Position numbers and translations under genes: made by a program
From: JBBSAT01 sp046351235
Lineage (GTDB): Bacteria > Myxococcota_A > Polyangia > Polyangiales > Sandaracinaceae
Direction: 5' to 3'
Length of the DNA stretch: 64,000 bases
Assembly (NCBI GenBank): GCA_046351235.1
Contig: JAXLYV010000013.1
Location: 1 to 64,000 of the forward strand
In this document: positions 50,307 through 59,634 of the stretch, in pieces
How the letters are laid out: every line of letters starts with the position of its first letter
How positions within the stretch are numbered: position 1 is the first letter of the stretch
Notes under the pieces: model-generated
Told to the model about the DNA's origin: nothing
Databases searched by the model: none
What the model saw: the letters and a program-made list of their open reading frames with translations, nothing else

Positions 50307-51728
50307 ATGGCCACCGTCTCCCGACCCACCGCGCCGCCGCACGCCGATCCCGATCGGCTCTCGCTCGCGCTCGCGGCGATGCTGGGCGCCATCGGTATCG
50401 CGCTCTCCCCGTTCTTGATCGGCGCGCCCTTCCTGTCCGCGCTCGCGGCACCGGTGCAGGCGCGGCTCGAGGCGACGGAGACGCCCGGGACGATCTCGAC
50501 CGCGCGCACCACGATCGCGTACGTGCTGGCCGCCGCGCTCTTCGGGCTGCTGATCTGGCTCCCGGCGCCACTTCCCTTCTGGGCCGCGCCCGCGCTCGTG
50601 GTGGCGACGGCACCGCTCTTCTTCGCGCCGGGCTTCTTGCTCGACCCGGCGCGCGGTGTGGTCGGGGCTCTCGCCGCCTCGATCGACCTCACGTGGCGTG
50701 CGTCGGCGCGCGAGCTCGCCCGTGTGGTGGCCGCGCCGGCCTGTCTGGCGCTCGGGCCGCTCTTCCTCGCGACGGCGTGGCGTCTGCGCTCGGACGATTG
50801 GGTGCCCATCGAGAGCATGGCCTTCGCAGCGCTGCTGCTCGCGCTCGCGGCGCTCCTCGCCGTCCCCTTCGTCGTCAGCGTGCGCGCGTCCGTCGGGCTC
50901 ACGCTCGACGAGCCATCGCTGCGCGCGCCCGCGAGCCCTCCGGGACGTGCGCTCGTGGGCCTCGCGGCGCTCGTCGCGCTTTGGGCGGGAGGTGCCCTCG
51001 TCGTGGCGGCCGCGCGCGGCGAGCCGCCGCACGTCACGTTGCCGACGTGGGTCGCGCTGAACCGCACGGGCGTGCTCGTCGGGATGCACCGCACCGATGG
51101 CGACGAGTTCGGGGTGCTCGTTCACGGTGCGAGCGCGCGGGTCTACCTCGACCTCGTCGCCATCGACGGGCTCGACGGCATCGCGGTCGAAGACTGGACG
51201 GTGCGGCCGTCCGCGCTGGTGAACGGAGGGGTCGCCGAGCAACACCTCGCCGCGGTCGGAGCTCTCACCCTCGTCGCGCTCCTCGCGCTGACGCTCTCGT
51301 GGCGACGGCTCGGCCGCATCGCCGCGCGCGTGGCCCGCGCCCACGTGCTCGCCGTGCGCGTTCGTCGCGCCGACCTCGAGCGACCGCGTCGCGCGCGCGG
51401 GATCTCGGGCACGCTCGGCGAAGGCACCGAGCTCGCGCTCGCCACGAGCGACCGCCGCTTCCGGCTGCGTGCTTCGTGCGCGGTCGAGGGCAGCCTCGCG
51501 CCGAGCGCCGACCCTTGGGTCGATGCGCTCCTGCTCGCGCCGCGGGCCTGGTCGCTCGACGCGACCTACCGGGAAGGCGCCGCACCGCCGCCGGGAACGC
51601 GGCTCGTGATCGGTGACGCCGCGGCCGCCACCCGCGCGCTGGCGCGCCAGATGCTCGAGCAGGTGCTCGTCGCTTCCTGGCTCTCGATGGCCGCGCTCGC
51701 GCTCGTCGTCGCGCTGCGCACGCTCTGA
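50307..51728 (+). CDS. Polytopic membrane protein, unknown function
   Basis: A 473-aa protein with about eight TM helices: four in the first 230 residues (LSLALAAMLGAIGIALSPFL, TIAYVLAAALFGLLIWLP, FWAAPALVVATAPLFF and ESMAFAALLLALAALLAVPF) and others near 250, 325 and 455. A soluble part (about 265-310) and another (about 340-440) lie between them. No domain was recognised. Confidence 0.72.
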   Translation: MATVSRPTAPPHADPDRLSLALAAMLGAIGIALSPFLIGAPFLSALAAPVQARLEATETPGTISTARTTIAYVLAAALFGLLIWLPAPLPFWAAPALVVATAPLFFAPGFLLDPARGVVGALAASIDLTWRASARELARVVAAPACLALGPLFLATAWRLRSDDWVPIESMAFAALLLALAALLAVPFVVSVRASVGLTLDEPSLRAPASPPGRALVGLAALVALWAGGALVVAAARGEPPHVTLPTWVALNRTGVLVGMHRTDGDEFGVLVHGASARVYLDLVAIDGLDGIAVEDWTVRPSALVNGGVAEQHLAAVGALTLVALLALTLSWRRLGRIAARVARAHVLAVRVRRADLERPRRARGISGTLGEGTELALATSDRRFRLRASCAVEGSLAPSADPWVDALLLAPRAWSLDATYREGAAPPPGTRLVIGDAAAATRALARQMLEQVLVASWLSMAALALVVALRTL

Positions 51729-51749
51729 TCACCGATGGGTCGCGCCGGA

Positions 51750-52358
51750 TCAGCTGCGGCCTTCGTCCTCTTCTTTGAGGCGCACGGTGCTCATCCGCTC
51801 CTTGAACTTGCCGAATTTGTCGGCGTAGAAGGCGCGGATCTTCTCCATGTCGGCGTGCACGTCGCCCGTGGGCTTCAGCGCCGGGCCGAGGCCTCCGCGC
51901 TTGCCCTCGTAGTCGAGGAAGCCGAGCAGCAGCGGCACGTCGGCCTGCTCGGCGATCCGATAGAAGCCGCTCTTCCAGTGGTCTTTCTTGCTGCGCGTGC
52001 CGCTCGGCGCGATCACCACGTACACGCCCGCGGGCTGATCGCGGATCGCGCGCGCAATCGCCTCGACCTGGTTCGCGTTCTGTCCGCGCACGACGGGCAC
52101 GCCGCCGAGCGCGCGCATGAAGGGGCCGAAGGGCCGGCGGAAGAGCTTGTCCTTGCCGATCCAGCTGATGTTCGTGCCGAGCGTCCACGCGATCGCGAGC
52201 GTGAAGGGCAGATCCCAGTTGCTCGTGTGGGGCGCCGCCACGAACACGGCCTTGCCTTCCTCGGGCAGCGCGCCCTCGACGTGCCAGCCGAAGGCGCGCA
52301 ACCAGGTGCGCCCGATCAGCTTGCGGACCGGGCCGACGCGAGGAGGGCGCGTGCTCAT
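51750..52358 (-). CDS. 1-acylglycerol-3-phosphate acyltransferase-like protein
   Basis: A 202-aa acyltransferase of the PlsC/LPLAT family. The catalytic HX4D motif is HTSNWD, and APSGTRSKKDHWKSGF follows as the glycerol-phosphate-binding region. Short members of this type are called glycerol acyltransferases. The length and the motif HTSNWD also fit small LPLATs outside main lipid synthesis. Convergent with the membrane protein gene, and upstream of the HiPIP gene in opposite phase. Confidence 0.86.
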   Translation of the reverse strand: MSTRPPRVGPVRKLIGRTWLRAFGWHVEGALPEEGKAVFVAAPHTSNWDLPFTLAIAWTLGTNISWIGKDKLFRRPFGPFMRALGGVPVVRGQNANQVEAIARAIRDQPAGVYVVIAPSGTRSKKDHWKSGFYRIAEQADVPLLLGFLDYEGKRGGLGPALKPTGDVHADMEKIRAFYADKFGKFKERMSTVRLKEEDEGRS

Positions 52359-52371
52359 CCGGACGCTGTGA

Positions 52372-52683
52372 TCAGGTCGCGGCCGAGAAGAGGTTGCAGT
52401 ACCCGTCTGGGTTGATCGGGCCCCCGATCACCTGGCAGGTGCCGCACGTGTTCGGCGCGCCCGCGGTGTAGAAGCGGCACTCGCGGCAGTGCGCGCTCGA
52501 GCGCGTGCTGTGCTCGACGTAGCCCTGTGCGGTGCGGTTCGCGACGGCGGTCGGATCGAGGCCCGCCGTGCTCGAGCAGTCGGGGCCGCTCGAGCCGCAG
52601 GCGCCGAGGACCGGTGCGGCGGCGAGAACGAGAAGGCTGCGCTTGAGGAGCTCGCGTCGTCCCAGCTTGTCGTCGTGTTGCAT
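52372..52683 (-). CDS. High-potential iron-sulfur protein (HiPIP)-like
   Basis: A 103-aa exported protein with a Tat-type signal (LGRRELLKRSLLVLAAAPVLGAC). It would fold with its [4Fe-4S] cluster in the cytoplasm. The cluster ligands fit HiPIP: CRECRFY, a Cys in NTCGTC, then GYCNLF near the C-terminus, with VIGGPINPDGYC typical of the family. It has one more Cys in the middle pair than the usual four, and a lipobox-like GAC, so it may be membrane-anchored. HiPIPs carry electrons to reaction centres or oxidases. Confidence 0.83.
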   Translation of the reverse strand: MQHDDKLGRRELLKRSLLVLAAAPVLGACGSSGPDCSSTAGLDPTAVANRTAQGYVEHSTRSSAHCRECRFYTAGAPNTCGTCQVIGGPINPDGYCNLFSAAT

Positions 52684-52735
52684 GAGCCGACGGATACCAC
52701 GGGTGCGCGCGCGCGTCCGCTTCGGACGCCGCCGG

Positions 52736-53107
52736 TCAGCTCCCGCGGTACGTCGAATAGCCGAAGGGGCTCAGCAGCAAGGGCACGTGGTGGTGCTGAT
52801 CGGGGCTCTCCACCGCGAAGACCACCTCGACGTAGGGGTAGAAGCTCGGCCGCTGCGAGGCAGCGAAATAGTCGCCGACCGCAAACGTGAGGCGATAGGT
52901 CCCACGGTGCAGCGCTCCGGGCGGGAGCAGCCCCGCGAGCCGTCCGTCCGCGTCGGTCACGCCCCCGCCGAGATCGAGGAACACCTCTCCTTCCAGGCGG
53001 TGCAGGCGCACGGCCACGCCGCTCGCGGGCTTGCCGAGCGACACGTCGAGGATGTGCGTGGTGAGCGGCCCGCGCGGCGGCGCGGAGCCCGGAGTCGGGT
53101 TCGTCAT
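52736..53107 (-). CDS. uraH: 5-hydroxyisourate hydrolase
   Basis: A 123-aa transthyretin-like enzyme. It hydrolyses 5-hydroxyisourate to OHCU in urate breakdown. The family signatures are LTTHILDVSLGKPASGVAV near the start and the C-terminal YRGS tetrapeptide, with HHHVPLLLSPFGYSTYRGS in full. The catalytic residues (His, Arg and the C-terminal His/Tyr) are in these motifs. ATG overlaps the uraD stop (ATGA at 53104-53107), forming uraH-uraD-alc on the minus strand. Confidence 0.93.
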   Translation of the reverse strand: MTNPTPGSAPPRGPLTTHILDVSLGKPASGVAVRLHRLEGEVFLDLGGGVTDADGRLAGLLPPGALHRGTYRLTFAVGDYFAASQRPSFYPYVEVVFAVESPDQHHHVPLLLSPFGYSTYRGS

Positions 53108-53610
53108 GCGAGCTTCTCCAGTCGGATGCGGGTGATCTTCGCTTGCTCGCCCGCCGCGACGGCGAGCTCGGTGTCGGGATCGGCGCCCATGCGCGCCTCG
53201 AGGATCGCGAGCATCTCCGCGGCGGTCTTGCCCGTCGCGCAGACGACGAAGAGGTGCCCGAAGCGCTCCTCGAAGCGTCGGTTCGCTTCCCGCAGCGCGA
53301 CGAGCGTCTCTTCGCTCGCGGCGGCGGCGCCCGACTGCTCGCTCGCGGCCCACGACGCGGTGGACGCGTACTTCTTCCGCAGCTCGTCGAGGTTCGCGCC
53401 GATCCGCGGATGATGCGCGAGCGCCTCGAGCACGTCGTCCCGGCCCATCGTCTTCCAGACCTCGTCGGCGGCGGCGAAGAGCGCGGCGTCGCTCCCGAAG
53501 GGCCGCCGTGCGCACATGCCTTCGACCCAGCGCGAGGCGCCGTTCACGCGCTCGAGCATCGCGCGCGCCTCGCTCTCGCTCGCGGCGTCGAGCTTCGCGG
53601 CCGCGCTCAC
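53104..53610 (-). CDS. uraD: OHCU decarboxylase
   Basis: A 168-aa enzyme that decarboxylates OHCU to (S)-allantoin. The catalytic His is in ALAHHPRIG and the substrate-binding region is KKYASTASWAASEQSGA. The end (ANRRFEERFGHLFVVCATGKTAAEML) is typical. The start is GTG at 53610, overlapping the alc stop (GTGA), while its stop overlaps uraH. This enzyme and UraH make the urate route stereospecific. Confidence 0.92.
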   Translation of the reverse strand: MSAAAKLDAASESEARAMLERVNGASRWVEGMCARRPFGSDAALFAAADEVWKTMGRDDVLEALAHHPRIGANLDELRKKYASTASWAASEQSGAAAASEETLVALREANRRFEERFGHLFVVCATGKTAAEMLAILEARMGADPDTELAVAAGEQAKITRIRLEKLA

Positions 53611-54659
53611 GAGCGCGTGCCCCAGATGCGCAGCCGGCTCACGCCGCCATCGGGGAACACGTCGAGGCGTACGTGCGTGAAGGGCCCGCGCGCGGCGAGC
53701 TCGTCGCGGAAGAAGTGGCGCGTCGAGGCGGCGAGCTTCGTCTCGGGGAGGATCGTCGTCCACTCCGGCACGCTCGAGTAGGCGCCCACCGCGACGAGGT
53801 CCGTGATGCGCGCGCCCGGCGCGTGGATGCCGCGGATCGCGATCCGGTCGGCGTAGTTGCCCTTGAAGTGGTTCGTGTCGGCCTCGACGAGACCGACCGT
53901 TCCCGCGGCGCCGAGCTTCACGAGGATCCAGTCGTGGCCGGGCATGCGCTTGCGCCGCGTCTCCCAGCCGCCGCCCATGTTCACGGCGCGGCCGGGCGAG
54001 ATCAGGTGGTGCATCGGCCCGAAGAACGCGTCGCTGCACGCGAGCGTCTGGCCGCCGTTGCGGAGCGCCGCGAGATCCGCTTCGCCCGCGCGCAGGCGCG
54101 GCTTCGTCTCCTCGTCGACCTCCGGATGTTCCCAGTCCGGATCGGGGCGCCCCCACACCTTGAAGCGCGCGACGCCGCCGTCCGGGTAGATGCGCAGGCG
54201 CAAGTGCGTGTAGGTCGAGACGTCGTCGACGGCGAAGAGGTTCTGCGAGCCGGGTCGCAGCGGCGAGACGGGCAGGATCTCCGTCCACGACGCCTTCTCG
54301 AGCACCTCCACGCTCGCGTCGGCGCTCGCACGCGTGGCCTCGACCGACGCGAAGGGCGGGTGGTTGCCGAGGAAGTGGTTGGTGTCGACGTCGAGCGCGC
54401 GCACCGCGCCTCGCACGCCGAGCTTCACGATGCACCAGTCGTGGCCGGGCCCGCGCTTGCGGCGGCTCTCCCAGCCGTCCATCCACTTGCCGCGGTCGGT
54501 GTACTCGTCCGGGAGGAACACGCCGCGCCCGGGCTTGAGCATGTTCTCCATGCTCGCGAAGAAGTCGTCGCTGCACGCGAGCGCGCGCCCGCCCATCTCT
54601 TCGGAAGCGAGATCCACCAGCCCGACGAACGTTGCCCCACCCGGATCCTTGGCGCTCAT
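53607..54659 (-). CDS. alc: Allantoicase
   Basis: A 350-aa enzyme that splits allantoate into ureidoglycolate and urea. It has two homologous halves of the allantoicase domain: LACSDDFFASMENMLKP and RRKRGPGHDWCIVKLG in the first, LACSDAFFGPMHHLISP and RRKRMPGHDWILVKLG in the second. ATG at 54659 with GGGGAG five bases ahead. It is first in the uraH-uraD-alc run, with overlapping stops and starts throughout. Confidence 0.93.
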   Translation of the reverse strand: MSAKDPGGATFVGLVDLASEEMGGRALACSDDFFASMENMLKPGRGVFLPDEYTDRGKWMDGWESRRKRGPGHDWCIVKLGVRGAVRALDVDTNHFLGNHPPFASVEATRASADASVEVLEKASWTEILPVSPLRPGSQNLFAVDDVSTYTHLRLRIYPDGGVARFKVWGRPDPDWEHPEVDEETKPRLRAGEADLAALRNGGQTLACSDAFFGPMHHLISPGRAVNMGGGWETRRKRMPGHDWILVKLGAAGTVGLVEADTNHFKGNYADRIAIRGIHAPGARITDLVAVGAYSSVPEWTTILPETKLAASTRHFFRDELAARGPFTHVRLDVFPDGGVSRLRIWGTRS

Positions 54660-54806
54660 GATCACTCCCCTGACGACGAGGGCGCGACGATAGCGCTCCT
54701 GCTGCGCCGCGTGCACGCCCAGACGCCCACGCCGGCGACCCACCGGATCCGGCAGCACGCGCGGGCTCGGAGGTCGGTTACGCTCGCGCCCGACGAGGGG
54801 CCCGTC

Positions 54807-56216
54807 ATGACCGACATCGATCCGCGCATTCCTCCCATCGGAACCGTCTCCCAGGCCGAGCGCATGCTCCGCACCAACTGGGTCGCCGCGCTCGAGCGCT
54901 CGCCGAGCGGCTCGCCGCTCGTGTGGCCCGAGTTCGTCGCGGTGCAGGGGCGCTCGGTGCGCATCATCGACGTGCGTGAGGCGGACGAGCTCGTGGGCCC
55001 GCTCGGGCACATCCCCGGCGCCGATTGGATTCCCAAGGATCGCGTGCCGAGCCTCGTCGAGCGCCTCGGCCCCGACGCGAAGGTCATCCTCGTCTCGCGC
55101 GCGGGCGAGCGATCGGCGCCGCTCGCCAAGGAGCTCGAGCACGCCGGGATGCCCTTCGTCGCCTCGATGATCGGCGGCATGGTCAGCTGGAAGTACCTGG
55201 GGTTCCAGACCGTGCGCGACCCCTCGATCCTCGCGCGGCGCGACGTGCTGCGCGACGCGCCGACCCTCACCAAGGCCGACAAGCCCCTCTCGCTCGACGC
55301 GATCACGGCGCACATCGACGAGACGAGCAGCGTGCGCTGGATGAAGCTCGCGGCGCTGCTCTTGCACGGGCGCCTCTCCTGCGTGGACGGTCGCGACGAG
55401 ACCGGCGTGATCGGCACGCCGGGCGGCGACTCGGGCGAGCTCCTGCTCGCGCTCGCGGCGGTGGAGCGCATCACGGGCACCAAGCTCAGCACGCTCGCGA
55501 TCCGCGAGATCTTCGCGCGGCGCCTCGACGTGCTCGGCCGGTTCTATCTGCACACCGACATCCACGCGTCGAACGAGCTCATCAAGGCGATCCGCGGCGA
55601 CAAGCGCTTCGACTCGGCCATCCGCGGGATCAGCGAGGGCATCCAGTGGCGCGCGTTCCTCACGGCGCCGCCGGTGCACCTGCGCGAGGCGCTGCTCGAG
55701 CACATGGTCGCGCCGGGGCACGTGGGCTGCGGGCACCTGCGCCTCTCGATGACCGCCGCCGAAGCCTACGGCGCGCGGCCCGAGCTCGTGAAGACGGTGC
55801 TCCAGGCGTTCTTCCGCGCGCGCTGGGGCGGCGCCGTCGATGCGGAGTACACGGTGCTCCCGGGCGCCCACGACGAGGGCGCGGTCGTGCGCGTGTACGT
55901 GGAGGAGAGCTCGCTCCGCCCGTTCACGCCGATCCCGCTCGTGTCGCCGACGGCAGGGGGCCTGCAGATGTTCGTCGCGCACCCGCAGGTGGCCGATCAC
56001 CTGCGGCAGGAGCTGGCGCACTTCCTCGTCCGCCAGGGCGACACGCTCGATCTCTCCGCGTCGCACTTCGAGCCGCTGCTCGCCGAGATGCGCGCGCTCG
56101 GCGACGTGCAGCTCGGCGCGACGCTCGGGCGTCTCGCGAAGGGCCTGCCGATCTACGACGTGTGGTTCGGCCCCCATGGCGCCCATCGCGTCGAGCACGC
56201 GGGCGAGGTGGGCTGA
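54807..56216 (+). CDS. Rhodanese-like domain fused to beta-carbonic-anhydrase-like domain
   Basis: A 469-aa protein. Residues about 45-135 are rhodanese-like (SVRIIDVREADELVGPLGHIPGA), but the active-site Cys position is Ser (S97 in LVSRAGERSA), so sulfur transfer is unlikely. Residues about 180-320 carry the beta-carbonic-anhydrase zinc pattern: C192-x-D194-x-R196 in SCVDGRDE, and H305-x2-C308 in GHVGCGH. The C-terminal 150 residues are unlike either. It is divergent from alc across about 147 bases, so it may be tied to purine or CO2 metabolism, but this is not shown. ATG at 54807 with GGGG upstream. Confidence 0.7.
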   Translation: MTDIDPRIPPIGTVSQAERMLRTNWVAALERSPSGSPLVWPEFVAVQGRSVRIIDVREADELVGPLGHIPGADWIPKDRVPSLVERLGPDAKVILVSRAGERSAPLAKELEHAGMPFVASMIGGMVSWKYLGFQTVRDPSILARRDVLRDAPTLTKADKPLSLDAITAHIDETSSVRWMKLAALLLHGRLSCVDGRDETGVIGTPGGDSGELLLALAAVERITGTKLSTLAIREIFARRLDVLGRFYLHTDIHASNELIKAIRGDKRFDSAIRGISEGIQWRAFLTAPPVHLREALLEHMVAPGHVGCGHLRLSMTAAEAYGARPELVKTVLQAFFRARWGGAVDAEYTVLPGAHDEGAVVRVYVEESSLRPFTPIPLVSPTAGGLQMFVAHPQVADHLRQELAHFLVRQGDTLDLSASHFEPLLAEMRALGDVQLGATLGRLAKGLPIYDVWFGPHGAHRVEHAGEVG

Positions 56217-56280
56217 CCACTCCGCCCGAGCGGCCCGTCGTCCGCGCGCGCCGATCGACGGCTCGACGGCACGCGGGTCC

Positions 56281-59200
56281 TCACGCTGCCGGTCCCGAGC
56301 GAGTGCTCGCCGGAGCCGGGCGGGCGCCGTGCCTCGGGCCGCGCCGGCGCGCGAGGAGCGCGAGGGCGAGCAGCAGCGAGAGCGCGCCGGCGCTCGTGGA
56401 CGGCGCACGCGCGCCGACGACGCATCCGCATCCGCCGGACGCCGCGCCGATCGTTCCGCCGTCCGCACCGCCACCGTGGTCCGCGTCGCCCATCGCGCCG
56501 CCGTCCGTCGCCGCGCCGGCATCCACGGCCGCAGCGGCGTCGGCGCCTGCGTCCGCGAGCGTGCCCGCGTCCAGATCCATCCCACCGTCGACGATCGGCG
56601 TCTCGCGGTCGTCGTTCGTGATCGTGATCGTCCCGTCGGCGGTCGCGATCGCGGCCCCGGCGGCGCTCGAGAGGTGGACCGAGAACGTCTCGTCGTCCTC
56701 GAAGCGCGCGTCGCCGAAGACGTCCACGCGCAGCGACTGCGACGTCGCGCCGGGCGCGAACGTGAGCGTGCCCATGGCCGATGCGTAGTCGCGGTCCGCC
56801 GCCGTGGCCGTGCCGTCGACGGTGGCCCAGCCCACGGTCACCCAGCGCTCGCTCGCGCCGCTGAGGGTCACGGTGAGGTCGACGCCCGCGCCTCCGGCGT
56901 CCCCCTCGACGATGGACGCCGCGCCCACCGCGAGACCGGGGCGGGCCTCGTCGTCGCGGATCGTGCCCCAGCCGGTGGCATCGCCGATCGTGGCGCCCGT
57001 GGGCGCGCTGAGCTCGACGCGGAACGTCTCGTCACCCTCGAAGAGGTCGTCTCCGGTCACGGTCACGGGGAGGGTCTGCGACACGACGCCGGGAGCGAAG
57101 GTCAGCGTGCCCGAGGTGCTCGCGTAGTCGTCGCCGCTCGTCGCGGTGCCGTCGGCCGTGGCGTAGGCCACCGTGACCGGTGCCGCGCTCGGCGCGTCGA
57201 GCCGGACGGTGAACGCCGCCTCCGTCGTGCCCGAGCTGCCCTCGGCGACGCTGAGGTCGCCGACGGCGAGGGAGGGCGGTCCGTCGTCGTTGGTCACGAC
57301 GCCGGCGCCGGTCGCGTCCCCGAGCGAGGCGCCGGTCGGTGACGCGAGCACGAGGCGCAGGGACTCTTCGGGCTCGAAGCGCACGTCGCCGCGCACCGCG
57401 ACGTCCACGGCGGCGTGCGTGACGCCCGGCGCGAACGTCACCGTCCCGCTCGCGGGGTCGTAGTCGTCGTCGGCGATCGTCGCCGTGTCGTCCTGCGTCG
57501 CGTACGTCACCGTCACCGGCGCGGCGCTGGGGTTGGCGAGGGCGACCGCGAACGTCAGGGTCGACGTGCCGGAGTCGCCCTCGCTCGTGCGCGCGTCGGC
57601 GACGTCGACGACGGGGAGTGCGTCGTCGTTGGCGATCGTGCCCACGGCCGACCCGTCGGCGATCGTGGCGCCGGCCGCCGCGGCCAGCTCGACGCGGAAG
57701 GTCTCGTCCGGCTCGAACGTCCGGTCCCCGACGACGATCACGGCGACCGTCTGCGCGACGACGCCCGGCACGAAGGTGAGGGTCCCGGCGCTCGACACGT
57801 AGTCGCCGTCCGCCACCGCCGCCGTGTCGTCCGCCGTGGCGTAGCCGACGGTGGTCGCGAGCCCGCTCGGGCTCGAGAGGGCCACGGTGAACAGCGCCGT
57901 CGAGACGCCCGCGCCCTCGACCACGCGGACGTCGCCGATCGCCAGGGTCGGCACGCCGTCGTCGTTGGCGATCGTGCCGGTGGCGCGGCTGGTCGCGAGG
58001 GTGGCGTTGACGGGGGAAGAGAGAAGCACCGCGAAGACCTCGTCGGTCTCGAACTGCGTGTCGCCGCTGAACGTCACGTCGAACGTACGGGTGCGCACCC
58101 CGGGGGCGAACGAGAGCGTGGCGCTCGCGGCCGTGTAGTCTCCGCCGGCCACGGTCGCGGTCTCGTCCGCGGTGGCGATGTCGACGGTCACGGTCTGCGC
58201 GCTCGTCTCGCTGAGCGACACGACGAAGCTCATCGTGCGCGACCCCGGCCCACCTTCGGCGACGCGCACGTCCGCCACGGACACGGTCGGTTGCCGGTCG
58301 TCGTTGAGGATCGTCCCGACGCCTTGCGCGTCGGCGATCGTGAGGTTGGTGGGCGAGCGAAGGTTGACGAGCACCGTCTCGTCGGGCTCGAAGCGCCGAT
58401 CCCCGACGACGGCGAGGCTCACGGTGGCCGTCGTCGTGCCCGGAGCGAACTGCAGCGTTCCTGACGCGAACGTGAAGTCGCCGTCGCTGGCGGTCGCCGT
58501 GCCGTCCGCGGATACGAAGTCCACGCGCGTCGTGCTCGACGCCGCGCCGGAGAGGCGGACCGTGAACGAGAAGGGGCTCGAGAGCGCGTCGCCCTCGCGG
58601 CCGGTCACGTCCTCGATGCTCACGCAGGGGCTCAGGGTCGACTCGAACGCACCGATGTCGCGCGCGCTGCCGCTGAAGCGCGACTGACCGCGCTGATCGG
58701 TGGGCGAAGCGGAGCCGTAGGTCGCGCCCGCGTTGATGCCGGGGCTGCAGTCGAGCAGCGCACGGGTCTGCGTCGGCCCGCCATTGTCGGCGAGCGGTCC
58801 GAGCAGCGGCGAGACTCCGATCTGGTTGCCGGTGGTATCGCCCCCGACGGTGACGGCGGCCGGGCCGCTGAGCAGGTTGTAGCCCTGCGAGACGAGCGTC
58901 CCGGCGCCCGCGACGGAGGGCTGGCCGGCCGGCCCCCACAAGATCGAGTGCGTCAGGGCGACCGTCTCGCCGACGCCGCTCACGAGCACCGGCTCGCCGA
59001 CGGTCGTGACGATCGTGCACTGGTCGATCGTCGCCGTCCCGCCGAAGCGGGTGTACACGCCACGGTGGCTGTTGCCGCTGAGCGTCGTGTTCGTGAGCAC
59101 GGCGGTGCCGTGGACCGCGACGGCACCCTCGACGCCGCCCGTGTTGCCGGAGAGCGTGCAGCGGTCCATGCGCAGCAAGCCGCCTCCTGCGACCTGGGCT

Positions 59201-59634
59201 CCGCTGCCGCCGCCGGTGGCGCTGCAGTTGCGAATCGTGCTGTCGGTCATCGTGAGCGTGCCCGAGACCGCGAGGCATCCCCCGTAGGTGTTTCCGGCAC
59301 CGTTCTCGAGAGTCACGTTGCGGACCTGCGCGGTCACGCCCGCCGCGACGGCGAGCGGTCGCCGCACGCCTCCGCCGGACAGGATCAACAGCCCCCCGCC
59401 GTCGAGGTCGGTGCCCGAGACCGTGATGGTGCGCGGCGCGCTCACGACGATGGTCGTCGGCGCCGTGCACGAGAAGGTGGCCGTTCCGCCGGCGGCGAGC
59501 GCGGCGGTGAGCCCGGCGTCGGTACACGGGTAGACCGCGGCATGAGCCAGGGCGGGGGATGCGAGGACGACCACCGCCGCCGCCAGCAGGGGACGGAGCA
59601 CGCGCATTGCCGAAGAACGAAGATGCAGACCCAT
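56281..59634 (-). CDS. Surface protein with Calx-beta repeats and MYXO-CTERM-like tail
   Basis: A 1117-aa secreted protein. A signal peptide near residues 10-32 (MRVLRPLLAAAVVVLASPALAHA, as its key part) is followed by a right-handed beta-helix/pectate-lyase-like part (about 35-310; TLTMTDSTIRNCSATGG, TLSGNTGGVEGAV). About seven Calx-beta domains follow (about 320-1020), each with the plan VAEGG ... TATxxDxDYTxAS ... FAPG ... GTIxNDD. These bind calcium. The tail has an Asp/Ala linker, SGGCGCVVG, a hydrophobic helix, and RRR: the MYXO-CTERM pattern for surface anchoring. Start ATG at 59634 with GGGG; alternative ATG at 59607. Confidence 0.88.
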   Translation of the reverse strand: MGLHLRSSAMRVLRPLLAAAVVVLASPALAHAAVYPCTDAGLTAALAAGGTATFSCTAPTTIVVSAPRTITVSGTDLDGGGLLILSGGGVRRPLAVAAGVTAQVRNVTLENGAGNTYGGCLAVSGTLTMTDSTIRNCSATGGGSGAQVAGGGLLRMDRCTLSGNTGGVEGAVAVHGTAVLTNTTLSGNSHRGVYTRFGGTATIDQCTIVTTVGEPVLVSGVGETVALTHSILWGPAGQPSVAGAGTLVSQGYNLLSGPAAVTVGGDTTGNQIGVSPLLGPLADNGGPTQTRALLDCSPGINAGATYGSASPTDQRGQSRFSGSARDIGAFESTLSPCVSIEDVTGREGDALSSPFSFTVRLSGAASSTTRVDFVSADGTATASDGDFTFASGTLQFAPGTTTATVSLAVVGDRRFEPDETVLVNLRSPTNLTIADAQGVGTILNDDRQPTVSVADVRVAEGGPGSRTMSFVVSLSETSAQTVTVDIATADETATVAGGDYTAASATLSFAPGVRTRTFDVTFSGDTQFETDEVFAVLLSSPVNATLATSRATGTIANDDGVPTLAIGDVRVVEGAGVSTALFTVALSSPSGLATTVGYATADDTAAVADGDYVSSAGTLTFVPGVVAQTVAVIVVGDRTFEPDETFRVELAAAAGATIADGSAVGTIANDDALPVVDVADARTSEGDSGTSTLTFAVALANPSAAPVTVTYATQDDTATIADDDYDPASGTVTFAPGVTHAAVDVAVRGDVRFEPEESLRLVLASPTGASLGDATGAGVVTNDDGPPSLAVGDLSVAEGSSGTTEAAFTVRLDAPSAAPVTVAYATADGTATSGDDYASTSGTLTFAPGVVSQTLPVTVTGDDLFEGDETFRVELSAPTGATIGDATGWGTIRDDEARPGLAVGAASIVEGDAGGAGVDLTVTLSGASERWVTVGWATVDGTATAADRDYASAMGTLTFAPGATSQSLRVDVFGDARFEDDETFSVHLSSAAGAAIATADGTITITNDDRETPIVDGGMDLDAGTLADAGADAAAAVDAGAATDGGAMGDADHGGGADGGTIGAASGGCGCVVGARAPSTSAGALSLLLALALLARRRGPRHGARPAPASTRSGPAA

